This document shows, one piece after another, positions 54,257 to 62,889 of a stretch of DNA of 64,000 nucleotides (position 1 is its first letter; each line of letters begins with the position of its first letter). A model generated the notes under the pieces. It ran no database searches. It saw only the letters and a program-made list of their open reading frames with translations, and had not been told where the DNA came from. The stretch spans positions 124,001-188,000 of the forward strand of contig JANRJS010000017.1 in the NCBI GenBank assembly GCA_033763835.1, given 5' to 3'. This DNA comes from JAPKYZ01 sp033763835 (GTDB lineage Bacteria > Acidobacteriota > Terriglobia > Bryobacterales > Bryobacteraceae). Both the position numbers and the translations under genes were made by a program.

Positions 54257-55503
54257 GGTGTCCTCCCCGGTCCGATCGGTTTCGGTTCGATCGCCCGTAC
54301 TTCGTCGAGATCGACCAGCGCCGCTTGCCGGTCGAATTGTGTGTTCAGTAAATCCAGACGCACCGTCCGCAACACCCGCTGCGCGTCGAGCACTTCGAGA
54401 ATCCCGCGTTCGCCCAAACGGTATGCCGTCTCCGCCGCGCGCAGCCCTTCTTCCGCCTCTCGCAACAGCCCTTGTTCGAACGCCAAAAGCTGCGTCGTCG
54501 CCACCTGATACCGCTCGTAGGCGCCGCCCAGCGCCGCGAGCAAAAGCAACTCGTTACTTTCGGCGAGGGCGCTCACTTGCCGGGTGATCGCCACGGCTTC
54601 GGCGATCGGACCCTCGCGGCGGTTCCAAAACGGGAGCGGAATATTGATACCCGCCCGGTAAATCGGAACGTCCGGCGGACGGTCCACTTCCACCACCAAC
54701 GACGGTTGCGGGCGGCGCAACGCCGTTTCGTAGCTCACCCGAGCCTCCGCCCGCCGCACTTCCGAGCGCGACAGCAGCAAAGCCGGATGCCGCGCCCGCA
54801 CTTCGTCCCGCAACGTTTCGAGCGGCGGCAGCGTTACCGGCGGATCGAGCGCGCCGTCGATGCTCAAGTCCGCGTCTACCGCCGAGCCGATCGCCGCGCG
54901 CAATTGCGACAACGCCGCGACATACTGCAATCGCGCGCTATTCGCCGCCGTGCGCGCCGTGGCCACCTCGGCGTCCGCCCGGTACAGTTCCAGCCGCCCC
55001 GCTTCGCCGACATCGACCCGCACTTGCAGCCGCCGCCGGAAATCCTCCACCAACCGGAGATTGTCGGTGAGAATGCCGATCTCCTCGCGCCGCCGCATCG
55101 CCTGGAAGAACGTTCGGCGCACCGCCGACAGCACCGCCAGGCGCGTGCCCGCCAGGGCAAGTTCGCTCGATTCCCTTCCACGTTCGGCCAGCGCCGTCCG
55201 TGCCGGGCGCAATCCGCCCAGCTCCAAGGGTTGCGAGAACGTGTAGGCGTTGAAAAATCCGCTGACGTTGCCGGGCACGCGGAACGTCTGTCCGCCCGCT
55301 CGAGCGCCGAATTCCGGATTCGGGTAAGCGAGCGCGGTAACGATACCCGCTCGCGCGGCGTCGATTTGCGCGGCTCCGGCGCGCAGTTGTGGATGGTATT
55401 CCACGGCGAGCGATAACGCTTGATCGAGCGTCAGCGTCGCCCCGTTCGCTCCTATGGCAAGCACAAGAGCGAACGCCCCTCGGCGTAAGCTGAAAAGCGG
55501 CAT
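54253..55503 (-). CDS. czcC: CzcC-type outer-membrane efflux channel (TolC family)
   Basis: The protein has 416 aa: signal peptide ~1-21, then two OEP repeats (LTLDQALSLAVEYHPQLRAG; LETLRDEVRARHPALLLSRS) with long helices (AARAGIVTALAYPNPEFGAR; LRAAETAYRLGERGILEVLD). It forms the outer-membrane duct for the pump. It begins 12 nt after the hemG stop, so it may be read through from hemG. Confidence 0.92.
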   Translation of the reverse strand: MPLFSLRRGAFALVLAIGANGATLTLDQALSLAVEYHPQLRAGAAQIDAARAGIVTALAYPNPEFGARAGGQTFRVPGNVSGFFNAYTFSQPLELGGLRPARTALAERGRESSELALAGTRLAVLSAVRRTFFQAMRRREEIGILTDNLRLVEDFRRRLQVRVDVGEAGRLELYRADAEVATARTAANSARLQYVAALSQLRAAIGSAVDADLSIDGALDPPVTLPPLETLRDEVRARHPALLLSRSEVRRAEARVSYETALRRPQPSLVVEVDRPPDVPIYRAGINIPLPFWNRREGPIAEAVAITRQVSALAESNELLLLAALGGAYERYQVATTQLLAFEQGLLREAEEGLRAAETAYRLGERGILEVLDAQRVLRTVRLDLLNTQFDRQAALVDLDEVRAIEPKPIGPGRTP

Positions 55504-55515
55504 TCGTAAATTCGG

Positions 55516-56835
55516 TTAAGAACCTTTAACTGTAATCGATCCGGCGCGGCGAATGGCGTCGGGAATTCCCACACCGTCGAAATAGTTGCCCGCGAGCGAC
55601 AAACCGGCGTGACCGGCCACTGCGCTCTCGATCCTCTCAACGCGGGCGGCGTGGCCCAAATTGTACTGCGGCATCGATCGCGGCCACCGGTAAACGGCCG
55701 GGGTGCTGCGCGCCGTAATTCCCATGGTCTCACGAAGTTCCTTGCGGACGGCCGCTTCGATTTCTTCGGTTGGGGCGGAACACCACGTTTCGCCGCCCAG
55801 AAACGCGCGAAGGTTGGCGTGCGTAGGTGGCGCGCGGAACGGAAACTTGCGGTCGGACCACGTGCAGGCGGACATCGCGTTTCGTTCCCGCCGCGGCACG
55901 AGAAACCCGAACCCGTCGCGCGGGTGAGGAACGGATTCGGCGGGTTCGGCGAAGCCTACCGTGACTGCGCTCGAATACTCGATCGCCGCGAGTTCGCCGG
56001 CGAGCCGGATATCGAAAGGCGCGATCAAGGGCGCGGCTTGCCAAGCGCGGAGCGCGACGATGACATGATCGCCTTCGATCCAGTCGCCGTTCGCCCGCAC
56101 CCGCCAGTCCGGTTCGACCGTCTCCACTTCGCCGGTTACCCGAGTCCCCTCGAATCGCCGCTCAAGCGCCTCGATCAGCGACCCCATCCCGCGTTTCAGC
56201 GACAAAAACAGCGGCCCGCCGTTCTCCTTTTTCTCGGCCGCCAGCCCGCGCGAAACGCTCCCATAGCGGCGCTCCAACTCGACCAGCCGGGGTAAAGCGC
56301 AATCGACGCTGAGCGTTTCGATATCGCCGCCAAACACACCGGTCAGCAGCGGCTCGGCGAACGTCTCGACGAATTCCTCGCCCCAGTGTTCGCGGACGAA
56401 CTCGCCGACGGAACGCTCCGGCCGCTCGCCCGCCGGATAGTCGAGTTCCTCCTTCGCCCGGCGCTTTCCGGCTTCGCTCACGAGTTCCGACCGGCCGAGC
56501 GCCTCGAAATCGACCGGAGCCATCAACGTCATCCCCTCCGGCATGGGGACGAGTCGCCCATCCCGCAGTAAGTAGGTCTTTCGCGCGTGGTCGTTCGAGG
56601 CGACGATCTCGCCGCCCAGCCCCAGTTCTTCGATCAGTGTCCGAGCTGCGGGTTTAGCGGCGAGAAAGCTGTCCGGTCCCGCCTCGACGGTGCAACCTGC
56701 GGGGTATTCGGTATGGATCAGCCCGCCCAGACGCCGCTCCCGCTCGATGAGCGTGACCGTATGTCCCGCTTTCTGAGCGAAGTAGGCGGCGGCAAGTCCG
56801 GAAATTCCCCCGCCGACGACAATGACTCGCGCCAA
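55516..56835 (-). CDS. hemG: Protoporphyrinogen / coproporphyrinogen oxidase
   Basis: The protein has 439 aa; often named hemG or hemY. N-terminal FAD motif VIVVGGGISGLAAAYFAQKA, then LIERERRLGGLIHTEYPAGC; the body has EFVREHWGEEFVETFAEPLL and TGVFGGDIETLSVDCALPRL, and the end AVAGHAGLSLAGNYFDGVGI, PDAIRRAG. It oxidises the last porphyrinogen of haem synthesis. The start is TTG 56835 with GGAGA touching it and TACGAT just upstream. It lies upstream of the efflux genes and 1.7 kb from hemE. Confidence 0.92.
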   Translation of the reverse strand: MARVIVVGGGISGLAAAYFAQKAGHTVTLIERERRLGGLIHTEYPAGCTVEAGPDSFLAAKPAARTLIEELGLGGEIVASNDHARKTYLLRDGRLVPMPEGMTLMAPVDFEALGRSELVSEAGKRRAKEELDYPAGERPERSVGEFVREHWGEEFVETFAEPLLTGVFGGDIETLSVDCALPRLVELERRYGSVSRGLAAEKKENGGPLFLSLKRGMGSLIEALERRFEGTRVTGEVETVEPDWRVRANGDWIEGDHVIVALRAWQAAPLIAPFDIRLAGELAAIEYSSAVTVGFAEPAESVPHPRDGFGFLVPRRERNAMSACTWSDRKFPFRAPPTHANLRAFLGGETWCSAPTEEIEAAVRKELRETMGITARSTPAVYRWPRSMPQYNLGHAARVERIESAVAGHAGLSLAGNYFDGVGIPDAIRRAGSITVKGS

Positions 56836-56889
56836 TCTCCATCGTAGCGCCGCCAGGCTTGATGTGGCTGATGCTATCGTGAAGGCATC

Positions 56890-57057
56890 ATGGGCATCAG
56901 AACCACCATGCTCAAGGAACCCGCTCAGGATAGCTTACTCGATAGCCCGCAGCTCGAACCTTTCATACCACCTCACGATCTAGGCCTACACGTTGTCCCC
57001 AGTCACAAGACCGAAGACTTTTTCGATGTACTCGAAGGCCCCGGCCGGAAATGGTGA
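56890..57057 (+). CDS. Shortened antitoxin-like ORF of a decayed vapBC pair
   Basis: ATG 56890 to TGA 57055-57057 gives 55 aa (MGIRTTMLKEPAQDSLLDSP ... VLEGPGRKW). TATCGT lies 9 nt upstream. It ends overlapping the toxin start (ATGGTGA), the classic antitoxin-toxin junction, but it is shorter than the usual 70-90 aa and no clear DNA-binding fold remains. Probably degraded; it could still be translated. Confidence 0.45.
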   Translation: MGIRTTMLKEPAQDSLLDSPQLEPFIPPHDLGLHVVPSHKTEDFFDVLEGPGRKW

Positions 57058-57445
57058 TCGCCGATATCATCGCACCCCGTTTGGGAGATGGCTAAACGGA
57101 GCGTTTTCGAGCAGCGAGCCGGTCGGGCTGCCTTGGCTCGTCCTCTGGGCTTATGTTCGTATCTCGACCAACCTATCGTTGCCCAAACCCTTGCCCGTCT
57201 CCAAGGCGCTTGACGATGTCGATACGTGGGTGCGTCAACCGAACGCCGAGATGGTCCAACCCGGTCCCTCGCACCTCGGCATTCTCGGCGACCTCATGCG
57301 CTTGGGCGGAGTCTCTGGCGCTCGAACCACCGACGCGATACTTGCCGCCATTGCCATCGAGCATGGCGCTACGTTGGTTTCGGCGGATCGCGACTTCGCC
57401 CGCTTCACTCCGCGGCTCCGCTGGATCGATCCGCTTACGGCCTAA
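57051..57445 (+). pseudogene. vapC: VapC-type PIN toxin with 5' deletion and frameshift
   Basis: ATG 57051 starts MVIAD, a proper PIN opening, but that frame stops at TAA 57093-57095. The rest of the toxin is in the +1 frame: RWLNGAFSSSEPVGLPWLVL, DTWVRQPNAEMVQPGPSHLG, GARTTDAILAAIAIEHGATL, VSADRDFARFTPRLRWIDPL. The catalytic loop after the first Asp (normally NLLLYA...) is deleted, so the enzyme cannot be active. Its TAA overlaps the stop of the gene on the other strand. Confidence 0.8.
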
Positions 57446-58281
57446 CCCAACCCGGCGGGCCACAATCCCTTCGTCCTTCGCCCCTCGACGCACGCGGCAA
57501 GCAACTTGAGCGCGGGCGAAAGCGGGCTACGCAGGCTACCTTGGATATCGAGAAAATGTCCGGGGACCGAGCTGTCGATGGTGACTGCACCCACAATTGA
57601 TACTCCGCCAGGCCGGGTAGAATCCAACGGCATGGCCAGGATGGAACGGTATTTTTCGTCGCCCACGGGTTGATGGGCCGGGACGTTCACAACTTCGCCC
57701 CGTTCGATGCACGGCCACACGACGCGTTCCGTCTTGAGATATGCCTTCGGGACGGGCCGGTTCAGGTCGGCTCGATTGATGCACAGGAGACGCGCCGGGT
57801 CTGTCGGATGTTCGACGATAAGCGAGACGTTGAGGTAGATTCCCTCTACATCTCCCACTTGTTTTTCCACTTCGGAGAGGATCGTATGTAAGGCTCCATC
57901 CTCGATTCGTTGCAGCCCAGCCTCTGTGACCACACCACTGATGGCCCAGTGGGCGAGCGCGTCGATCCCGACAGCGATACGCTCCAACCGTCGGCGCTCC
58001 TCGACGGCGAATTGTTCCGGCTTGAACCAGTCGGAAAGAATCCACTTGTAGAGTCCGGCGTAAAGGACGGCGCCGACTAAGAATAGCGATACCGTCCATT
58101 CCCCGGTGGAGCTTTTCTTCCAGGCCAGATAGCCCGCAAGCAAAGGCTGTGCGGCTAAAGCGGCCCAATTGAACAACTCCAGCCCTAATCTCGGCCCGGA
58201 AGTTGTCTTGAATTTTCGCTTGAGCCGCCGCCACCGTTTCGAGGCGAAGGCCGCCCACCTACTACCGGTCGGGGTTGACAA
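57442..58281 (-). CDS. Membrane-anchored GAF-like domain protein
   Basis: The protein has 279 aa from TTG 58281, overlapping the preceding small gene by 20 nt. A basic N-terminus is followed by two membrane helices (LELFNWAALAAQPLLAGYLA; VSLFLVGAVLYAGLYKWILS). The cytoplasmic remainder (~95-265) resembles a GAF sensor fold: LERIAVGIDALAHWAISGVV, VWPCIERGEVVNVPAHQPVG, YRSILAMPLDSTRPGGVSIV. No output domain is attached. It probably binds a small ligand or another protein; function unknown. Confidence 0.65.
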   Translation of the reverse strand: MSTPTGSRWAAFASKRWRRLKRKFKTTSGPRLGLELFNWAALAAQPLLAGYLAWKKSSTGEWTVSLFLVGAVLYAGLYKWILSDWFKPEQFAVEERRRLERIAVGIDALAHWAISGVVTEAGLQRIEDGALHTILSEVEKQVGDVEGIYLNVSLIVEHPTDPARLLCINRADLNRPVPKAYLKTERVVWPCIERGEVVNVPAHQPVGDEKYRSILAMPLDSTRPGGVSIVGAVTIDSSVPGHFLDIQGSLRSPLSPALKLLAACVEGRRTKGLWPAGLG

Positions 58282-58480
58282 GCGGACGGAGCTTACTCAA
58301 AATCCAACCCGAGAGCGTTTTCCGGCGCTCGGCCTCGTACAACGCGGTATAGCGTCGCGTAGCCTCTTCCTCGGTGATTTGGTTCGTCGTTTGTAGGTTA
58401 AGGAGTTCCCGCAACGGGTCGTGGAGGATTTGGATCTTGCCGAACTTAGTGTCGCGTTCCTCGATCACTTCCATTTCCAT
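58262..58480 (-). CDS. Small protein of unknown function, 72 aa
   Basis: ATG 58480 (or 58474) gives MEMEVIEERDTKFGKIQILH and DPLRELLNLQTTNQITEEEA, then YEAERRKTLSGWILSKLRP. CATAGT lies 6 nt before the first ATG, the short-leader pattern. It overlaps the GAF-like gene by 20 nt and so is likely co-expressed with it. No homologue is recognised. Confidence 0.6.
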   Translation of the reverse strand: MEMEVIEERDTKFGKIQILHDPLRELLNLQTTNQITEEEATRRYTALYEAERRKTLSGWILSKLRPLVNPDR

Positions 58481-58520
58481 ACCCCAACTATGCCACGACA
58501 ATCAAAGCCTTACAACAGAC

Positions 58521-59543
58521 TTACGGCCTGAACTCGCGGACCAGCTGCACGCAGGCGCGCACCGATTCGACGGGCGTTTCCGGCAGAATCCCGTGACCGA
58601 GATTGAAGATATGTCCCGGGCGGGTACCCGTGCGCCGCAGCAGTTCCCAAACCTTGGCGCGCAACTCCGGCAGCGGAGCGAACAGCGCCGCCGGGTCCAG
58701 ATTGCCCTGCACCGCCGACCGGTAGCTGATATCCATCCAAGCCTGATCGATGTTGATCCGCCAATCGACGCCCATCACGTCGCCGCCCGCCGCGTGCAGT
58801 TCCTTAAAGAACCCCGCGACACCCGTACCGAAGTGGATCACCGGGACTTGCGACGAACGAATGCGCTCGATCAGCGCGCGCGAATACGGCGCGACAAACC
58901 GGACATAATCGTCGGGGCCGAGCGCGCCTACCCAACTATCGAAAACCTGAATCGCCTTCGCGCCCGCCGCCACCTGCATCTGGGCGAATGGCCCCAGCAC
59001 GTCCACAAGTTTGCCCATCAGCCGCCGCCAGAGCGTCTCGTTGCGGTACATCATCTGCTTCGTGCGCAGAAACGTCCGCGACGGTCCGCCTTCGATCATG
59101 TAGCTGGCGAGCGTAAACGGCGCTCCCACGAACCCGATCACCGGCACTCGGCCGTCGAGCGCGCGGTTCACCGCCTGGATCGATTCGCCGACGTAGCCCA
59201 GATCGTCGGTGTTCGAGATCGACAGCGAATCGATGTCCGTCGAATTTTCGATCGGGTTCGAAATGCTCGGCCCCTCGCCCGCGACAAACTTCAGCTTCAA
59301 CCCCATCGGCTCTACCGGTAGCAACAGGTCGGCGAAGATGATCGCGGCGTCCACGTCGAGAATCTCGACCGGCTGAAGCGTCACCTGCGCGGCCAAATCC
59401 GGCCGTTTGCAGATTTCGAGAATACCGTTTTTCGCCCGAATCTCCCGGTACTGCTTCAGGTAACGGCCCGCCTGTCGCATAAACCAGACCGGGCGCGCGT
59501 CGGTGGGACGGCGGCGGCAAGCGTCTAAGAAGCGGCTATTCAT
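58521..59543 (-). CDS. hemE: Uroporphyrinogen decarboxylase
   Basis: The protein has 340 aa from ATG 59543, overlapping apbE as ATGA. Family signatures: RPVWFMRQAGRYLKQYREIR (the conserved N-terminal PVWFMRQAGR), AAIIFADLLLPVEPMGLKLK, VIGFVGAPFTLASYMIEGGP, FDSWVGALGPDDYVRFVAPY and HIFNLGHGILPETPVESVRA. It removes four carboxyls from uroporphyrinogen III. Confidence 0.96.
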   Translation of the reverse strand: MNSRFLDACRRRPTDARPVWFMRQAGRYLKQYREIRAKNGILEICKRPDLAAQVTLQPVEILDVDAAIIFADLLLPVEPMGLKLKFVAGEGPSISNPIENSTDIDSLSISNTDDLGYVGESIQAVNRALDGRVPVIGFVGAPFTLASYMIEGGPSRTFLRTKQMMYRNETLWRRLMGKLVDVLGPFAQMQVAAGAKAIQVFDSWVGALGPDDYVRFVAPYSRALIERIRSSQVPVIHFGTGVAGFFKELHAAGGDVMGVDWRINIDQAWMDISYRSAVQGNLDPAALFAPLPELRAKVWELLRRTGTRPGHIFNLGHGILPETPVESVRACVQLVREFRP

Positions 59544-60526
59544 TGGGAAATGCCCCGTGGGGAAAGCCACCCGCAAGAAAGTTCTTTTTGGTCATCGCAA
59601 ATGTAGGCCCGCATTCCCGCGGGCTGGTGTTTGGCCGCCCAGTCGCGGCCGTTGACGAAAACAGGCTTGGTCCACGCTTCGCTATCGAGCGTCTTAGGCG
59701 CCACCACGGATACCTGCAACCGCCCCTGGGCGGGGTATCCGGTACGCGGATCCATGATATGGCTGAATAACTTCCCTTCGGCCCGGAAAAACTTCTCCTG
59801 AGAGCCTGACGTGGACATGGATAAGTCTTTCAAATACAACTCTTCCACCGTGGCGGAGCCGCCGCGCGGGTGGCGAATCTCAACGCGCCAGCCTCGCGGT
59901 TCGGCCGGTGGCGCTCCCAAACCGTACATACTGCTGCCCGACGCTGTGATAAACGCCGAGCGAATTCCTCCGGATTTCAACGCCTCCACCATCCGGTCGA
60001 CGGCATAGCCTTTTCCGATACCGCCGGGATCGATTTCCATTCCCGGTTTCGCGAAACGCACCGTCCGAGCCACCGGATCGAGGATCAACGCCGAGTGGCC
60101 GATCCGTTCCAACGCTTCCCGGATCTCGCCCCGGTGGGGGAGCTTTCCCGAGCCTTTGTAGAAACCCCAAATTTTCATCAGCGGACCGACGGTGATATCG
60201 AACGTCCCTTCGCTCAATCGGCTAAAGCGTTGACATGCTTCGAGTAAATCGAACAACTCGCGCGACACAGTCACCGCTCTCCGGCCCGCTTCCCGATTCA
60301 CTTCCGACCACTCGCTCGAAGGCTTGTAATTGGAAAGCAGCCCATCCAAGCGGACCGCCTCATCTAACGCCTCGCCGATGGCCGTTTCCACACGGCTCCG
60401 TTCCGCCCCATATGCGACAACCGTAAAGGTGCCGCCCATGGCTTCCCGGCTGGCCTCGAAGCGCAGTGGCGGACCCGCGCCGGAAAGTCCGGCCTGAATC
60501 AACAAAACTAACACAAACTGTTTCAT
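59540..60526 (-). CDS. apbE: FAD:protein FMN transferase
   Basis: The protein has 328 aa with an N-terminal signal peptide (KQFVLVLLIQAGLSGAG) and no lipobox Cys. ApbE features: FEASREAMGGTFTVVAYGAE, PGGIGKGYAVDRMVEALKSG, TASGSSMYGLGAPP and FSHIMDPRTGYPAQGRLQVS (the metal and FAD-binding DPRTGYP). It attaches FMN to Thr residues of periplasmic redox proteins such as RnfG or NqrC. Between rbfA and hemE with ATGA overlaps at both ends. Confidence 0.92.
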   Translation of the reverse strand: MKQFVLVLLIQAGLSGAGPPLRFEASREAMGGTFTVVAYGAERSRVETAIGEALDEAVRLDGLLSNYKPSSEWSEVNREAGRRAVTVSRELFDLLEACQRFSRLSEGTFDITVGPLMKIWGFYKGSGKLPHRGEIREALERIGHSALILDPVARTVRFAKPGMEIDPGGIGKGYAVDRMVEALKSGGIRSAFITASGSSMYGLGAPPAEPRGWRVEIRHPRGGSATVEELYLKDLSMSTSGSQEKFFRAEGKLFSHIMDPRTGYPAQGRLQVSVVAPKTLDSEAWTKPVFVNGRDWAAKHQPAGMRAYICDDQKELSCGWLSPRGISQ

Positions 60527-60894
60527 TTAGCGGGACTTTTTTGAGCCGCTCCGAAGTCGCGCGGGCGTCCTCGCCGGGCTCGTTTCAGCAGTTCGGCGAT
60601 TCGCTCGGGTGAGGCAATTTCCGACGCGGCTTCGAATTTCAGATCGGGTACCCGGAATAAGTCGAGCCGCGCCGCCAGTTCCCGCCGCAGGTATCCGCGC
60701 GCGCCTTCAAGCGCCGTAAGCGATTGAGGATCCGAGGCTTCCACGCGAACGATCGCCCGCCGCCCGTCCGGCGCCAGCTCGATCGCGGGAATATCCACCG
60801 GCCCCACGCGCGGGTCTTCCAGTTCGAAATTGATCAATTCGTACAGTTCTTCCCGAAGCGCGGTGGAGAGGCGTTCCGCGCGATGAGGGTCCAT
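60523..60894 (-). CDS. rbfA: Ribosome-binding factor A
   Basis: The protein has 123 aa from ATG 60894. RbfA fold: HRAERLSTALREELYELINF, LEDPRVGPVDIPAIELAPDG, RRAIVRVEASDPQSLTALEG, LDLFRVPDLKFEAASEIASP. It aids late 30S maturation near the 16S 5' helix. infB and DUF503, its usual partners, lie ~2.3 kb upstream with three unrelated genes in between. Confidence 0.93.
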   Translation of the reverse strand: MDPHRAERLSTALREELYELINFELEDPRVGPVDIPAIELAPDGRRAIVRVEASDPQSLTALEGARGYLRRELAARLDLFRVPDLKFEAASEIASPERIAELLKRARRGRPRDFGAAQKSPAK

Positions 60895-60926
60895 ACTTCT
60901 AATTTGCTACAACGGGGCGGGAATTC

Positions 60927-62147
60927 CTAGCGGTTGCCGGAATCTGTCACATCCACAATGTGGACTTGCCGGGTCCGGTCCCGGACATCGAACGCATCGA
61001 CGCAGATTTGCCGCATGTCGGCGCGCCAGCGGGGGTGCAGGTCGCAGCGGAGGTCTCCGCCGAGAAAGCGCTCCTCGAACATCGGAAAACGGGCCAATTC
61101 GCGTCCTTTTTGTGCACCTAATTCGTACACAAAGAGCCGTTTTTCGAGCGTTATTGGCACGTTTCGGTCCGTTACCAACCAGTTCGAGTCCCGGGCAAAG
61201 CTGCAATGGCCGTCGCCTTCGAGAAATTCGGCTCCGATCACCCGGTAATCGGACTGCCCGTCGGTAAACAAAACGTGCCGGACTTTCCCGTCTACCCGGA
61301 ACGTCGCCATGATTTCATGGGAGTTACGCCATTCGAAGTGCGAAACGCCTTTGCCGAACGGGACCACTTCCCGGATATCGCGGCCCTCGAGATCGGAGGT
61401 GAACATGGCCGATTCCAGGCGCTTCCCACCGTTGGGAAGGGGTTCCCAGCACCGGGCCAGAAAGAAAAACCTCGTGTCGTTTTTGTTGAAAACAGTATGG
61501 TTAAACCACATCGCCCGGGTCTTGAGCTCGGGGTGGCGGGGCACGAGACGCTCGTAGATCTGGCGGATCGAGACCACCAGCTTCGACTTGCCGGTCTCGA
61601 GATCCATCAGGAACACGCCGTCATTGTCGGGATGATCGACGGTGGGATTAGGATCGACGGCCCCCACATAGCCGACTACCGGGCGCAGGCGAGTCAATCG
61701 TCCGTAAGTCAAACAAACGGCGTATCTTCCGTTATGACTGACGCCGTTAATCGCCCGGGGGAGCGTGCGGCGTTTCCTCGTAGAAAAGTCGTAGGCGGCG
61801 GAGATAATCCGGTCGCCGTCGCGTTCATTAAAGAGGATTTCAGTCTCGGGCTTGAGCGGATTCCAGTGGAGCATCGCGCCTTGCTGAAAATTCCAAGCGC
61901 GCGTTTCGGTGACCCGTTCGGCTTTGCCAGTCGCTGTGTCCACCACGACGATGCCCGCCGATTCTTCGGGCCGCGGCAGATGATCCTGGAAATCGGATTC
62001 CAGACACACCAGCTTTTTCAAGGACCGATTCCAGGGGCTGATGCCGTAGTAGCCGAAGAAGTGGTGCTTCGGCCCGCGCGTCAGCGGGCGGGGGTTTGGC
62101 CCGCTTTGCGCGAATAACGGCGCGGCGAGGAATTGGCGGCGCAGCAT
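60927..62147 (-). CDS. Exported beta-propeller-like protein of unknown function
   Basis: The protein has 406 aa from ATG 62147, with TAGACT 8 nt upstream. Short Arg-containing export start (MLRRQFLAAPLFAQSGPNPR). The rest repeats propeller-like units: HHFFGYYGISPWNRSLKKLV, AYDFSTRKRRTLPRAINGVS, DGVFLMDLETGKSKLVVSIR, RFFFLARCWEPLPNGGKRLE. It resembles TolB-type or oligogalacturonate-lyase-like propellers, without a clear catalytic set. Inserted into the infB-DUF503-rbfA neighbourhood. Confidence 0.7.
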   Translation of the reverse strand: MLRRQFLAAPLFAQSGPNPRPLTRGPKHHFFGYYGISPWNRSLKKLVCLESDFQDHLPRPEESAGIVVVDTATGKAERVTETRAWNFQQGAMLHWNPLKPETEILFNERDGDRIISAAYDFSTRKRRTLPRAINGVSHNGRYAVCLTYGRLTRLRPVVGYVGAVDPNPTVDHPDNDGVFLMDLETGKSKLVVSIRQIYERLVPRHPELKTRAMWFNHTVFNKNDTRFFFLARCWEPLPNGGKRLESAMFTSDLEGRDIREVVPFGKGVSHFEWRNSHEIMATFRVDGKVRHVLFTDGQSDYRVIGAEFLEGDGHCSFARDSNWLVTDRNVPITLEKRLFVYELGAQKGRELARFPMFEERFLGGDLRCDLHPRWRADMRQICVDAFDVRDRTRQVHIVDVTDSGNR

Positions 62148-62182
62148 GCCCGATTAGTCTATCTCGGCGGTATCGTGAAAGA

Positions 62183-62464
62183 ATGCAAGCAAGCAAGCGA
62201 AAGTCTCCGCCCGCCGAGAAACGCGTGAGCTTGAACGCGCGCATCCCCGAACGGCTGGACCGCGAACTCGCCCTGTACGTCGCCCGCCACCGGGTAAAGA
62301 AACAGGACGCGGTGGCGGAGGCGCTGCGGACGTTCCTGGGCAAGGAGCCGACGCCTCAAGAACCGAAGAGGCGGGTCGAATTTCCCTTGATCCCCTCCCG
62401 GGGCGGGCCGAAGATCCGGGTGTTTACCGGAGAAGAGATCGATGAGATGCTATTCGGCGAATGA
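62183..62464 (+). CDS. vapB: VapB-like antitoxin
   Basis: The protein has 93 aa from ATG 62183; TATCGT lies 6 nt upstream. A ribbon-helix-helix core VSLNARIPERLDRELALYVA, RHRVKKQDAVAEALRTFLGK is followed by a Pro-rich toxin-binding tail ending EIDEMLFGE. Overlaps vapC as ATGA. Divergent, 35 nt from the propeller-like gene. Confidence 0.85.
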   Translation: MQASKRKSPPAEKRVSLNARIPERLDRELALYVARHRVKKQDAVAEALRTFLGKEPTPQEPKRRVEFPLIPSRGGPKIRVFTGEEIDEMLFGE

Positions 62465-62889
62465 TGTATCTCGTCGATGTGAACGTCTGGTTGGCGCTCG
62501 TCTCGGAAGGACACGTCCATCAGAAAACGGCGAAAGCCTGGTTCGAGCGGCTCGCCGCCGGTAGCGCCTTGTTTTGCCGCCTAAGCGAGTTGTCCCTGCT
62601 GAGATTGTCGACGAACGCCAACGCGATGGGCGTGTCCGCACCCACACCGCAAAGGGCATGGGAGATTTTAGAGACTCTCTTGGCCGATGAACGCGTTCGG
62701 GAGGCCGCCGAGCCCGATGGACTGATGGCGCACATGCGCGCAATTACCGCCGCCGAGTCCGCGATGTCCGGCAGTTCCTGGACCGACGCTTACCTCGCCG
62801 CGTTTGCCATCGCCGGTGGATACGCACTGGCGACGTTCGACAAACGAATCGCGAAACGGTATCCGGTAAAGGCCGAGATCGTCGCCTAA
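62461..62889 (+). CDS. vapC: VapC PIN-domain toxin
   Basis: The protein has 142 aa. PIN active-site residues Asp6 (LVDVNVWLALVS), Glu43 (LSELSLLRL), Asp109 (SSWTDAYLAAFA) and Asp127 (ATFDKRIAK) are all present, unlike the pseudogene at 57051. Starts at ATG 62461 (or 62464). Its TAA stop overlaps the TAG of the DUF503 gene (CTAA). Confidence 0.9.
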   Translation: MMYLVDVNVWLALVSEGHVHQKTAKAWFERLAAGSALFCRLSELSLLRLSTNANAMGVSAPTPQRAWEILETLLADERVREAAEPDGLMAHMRAITAAESAMSGSSWTDAYLAAFAIAGGYALATFDKRIAKRYPVKAEIVA

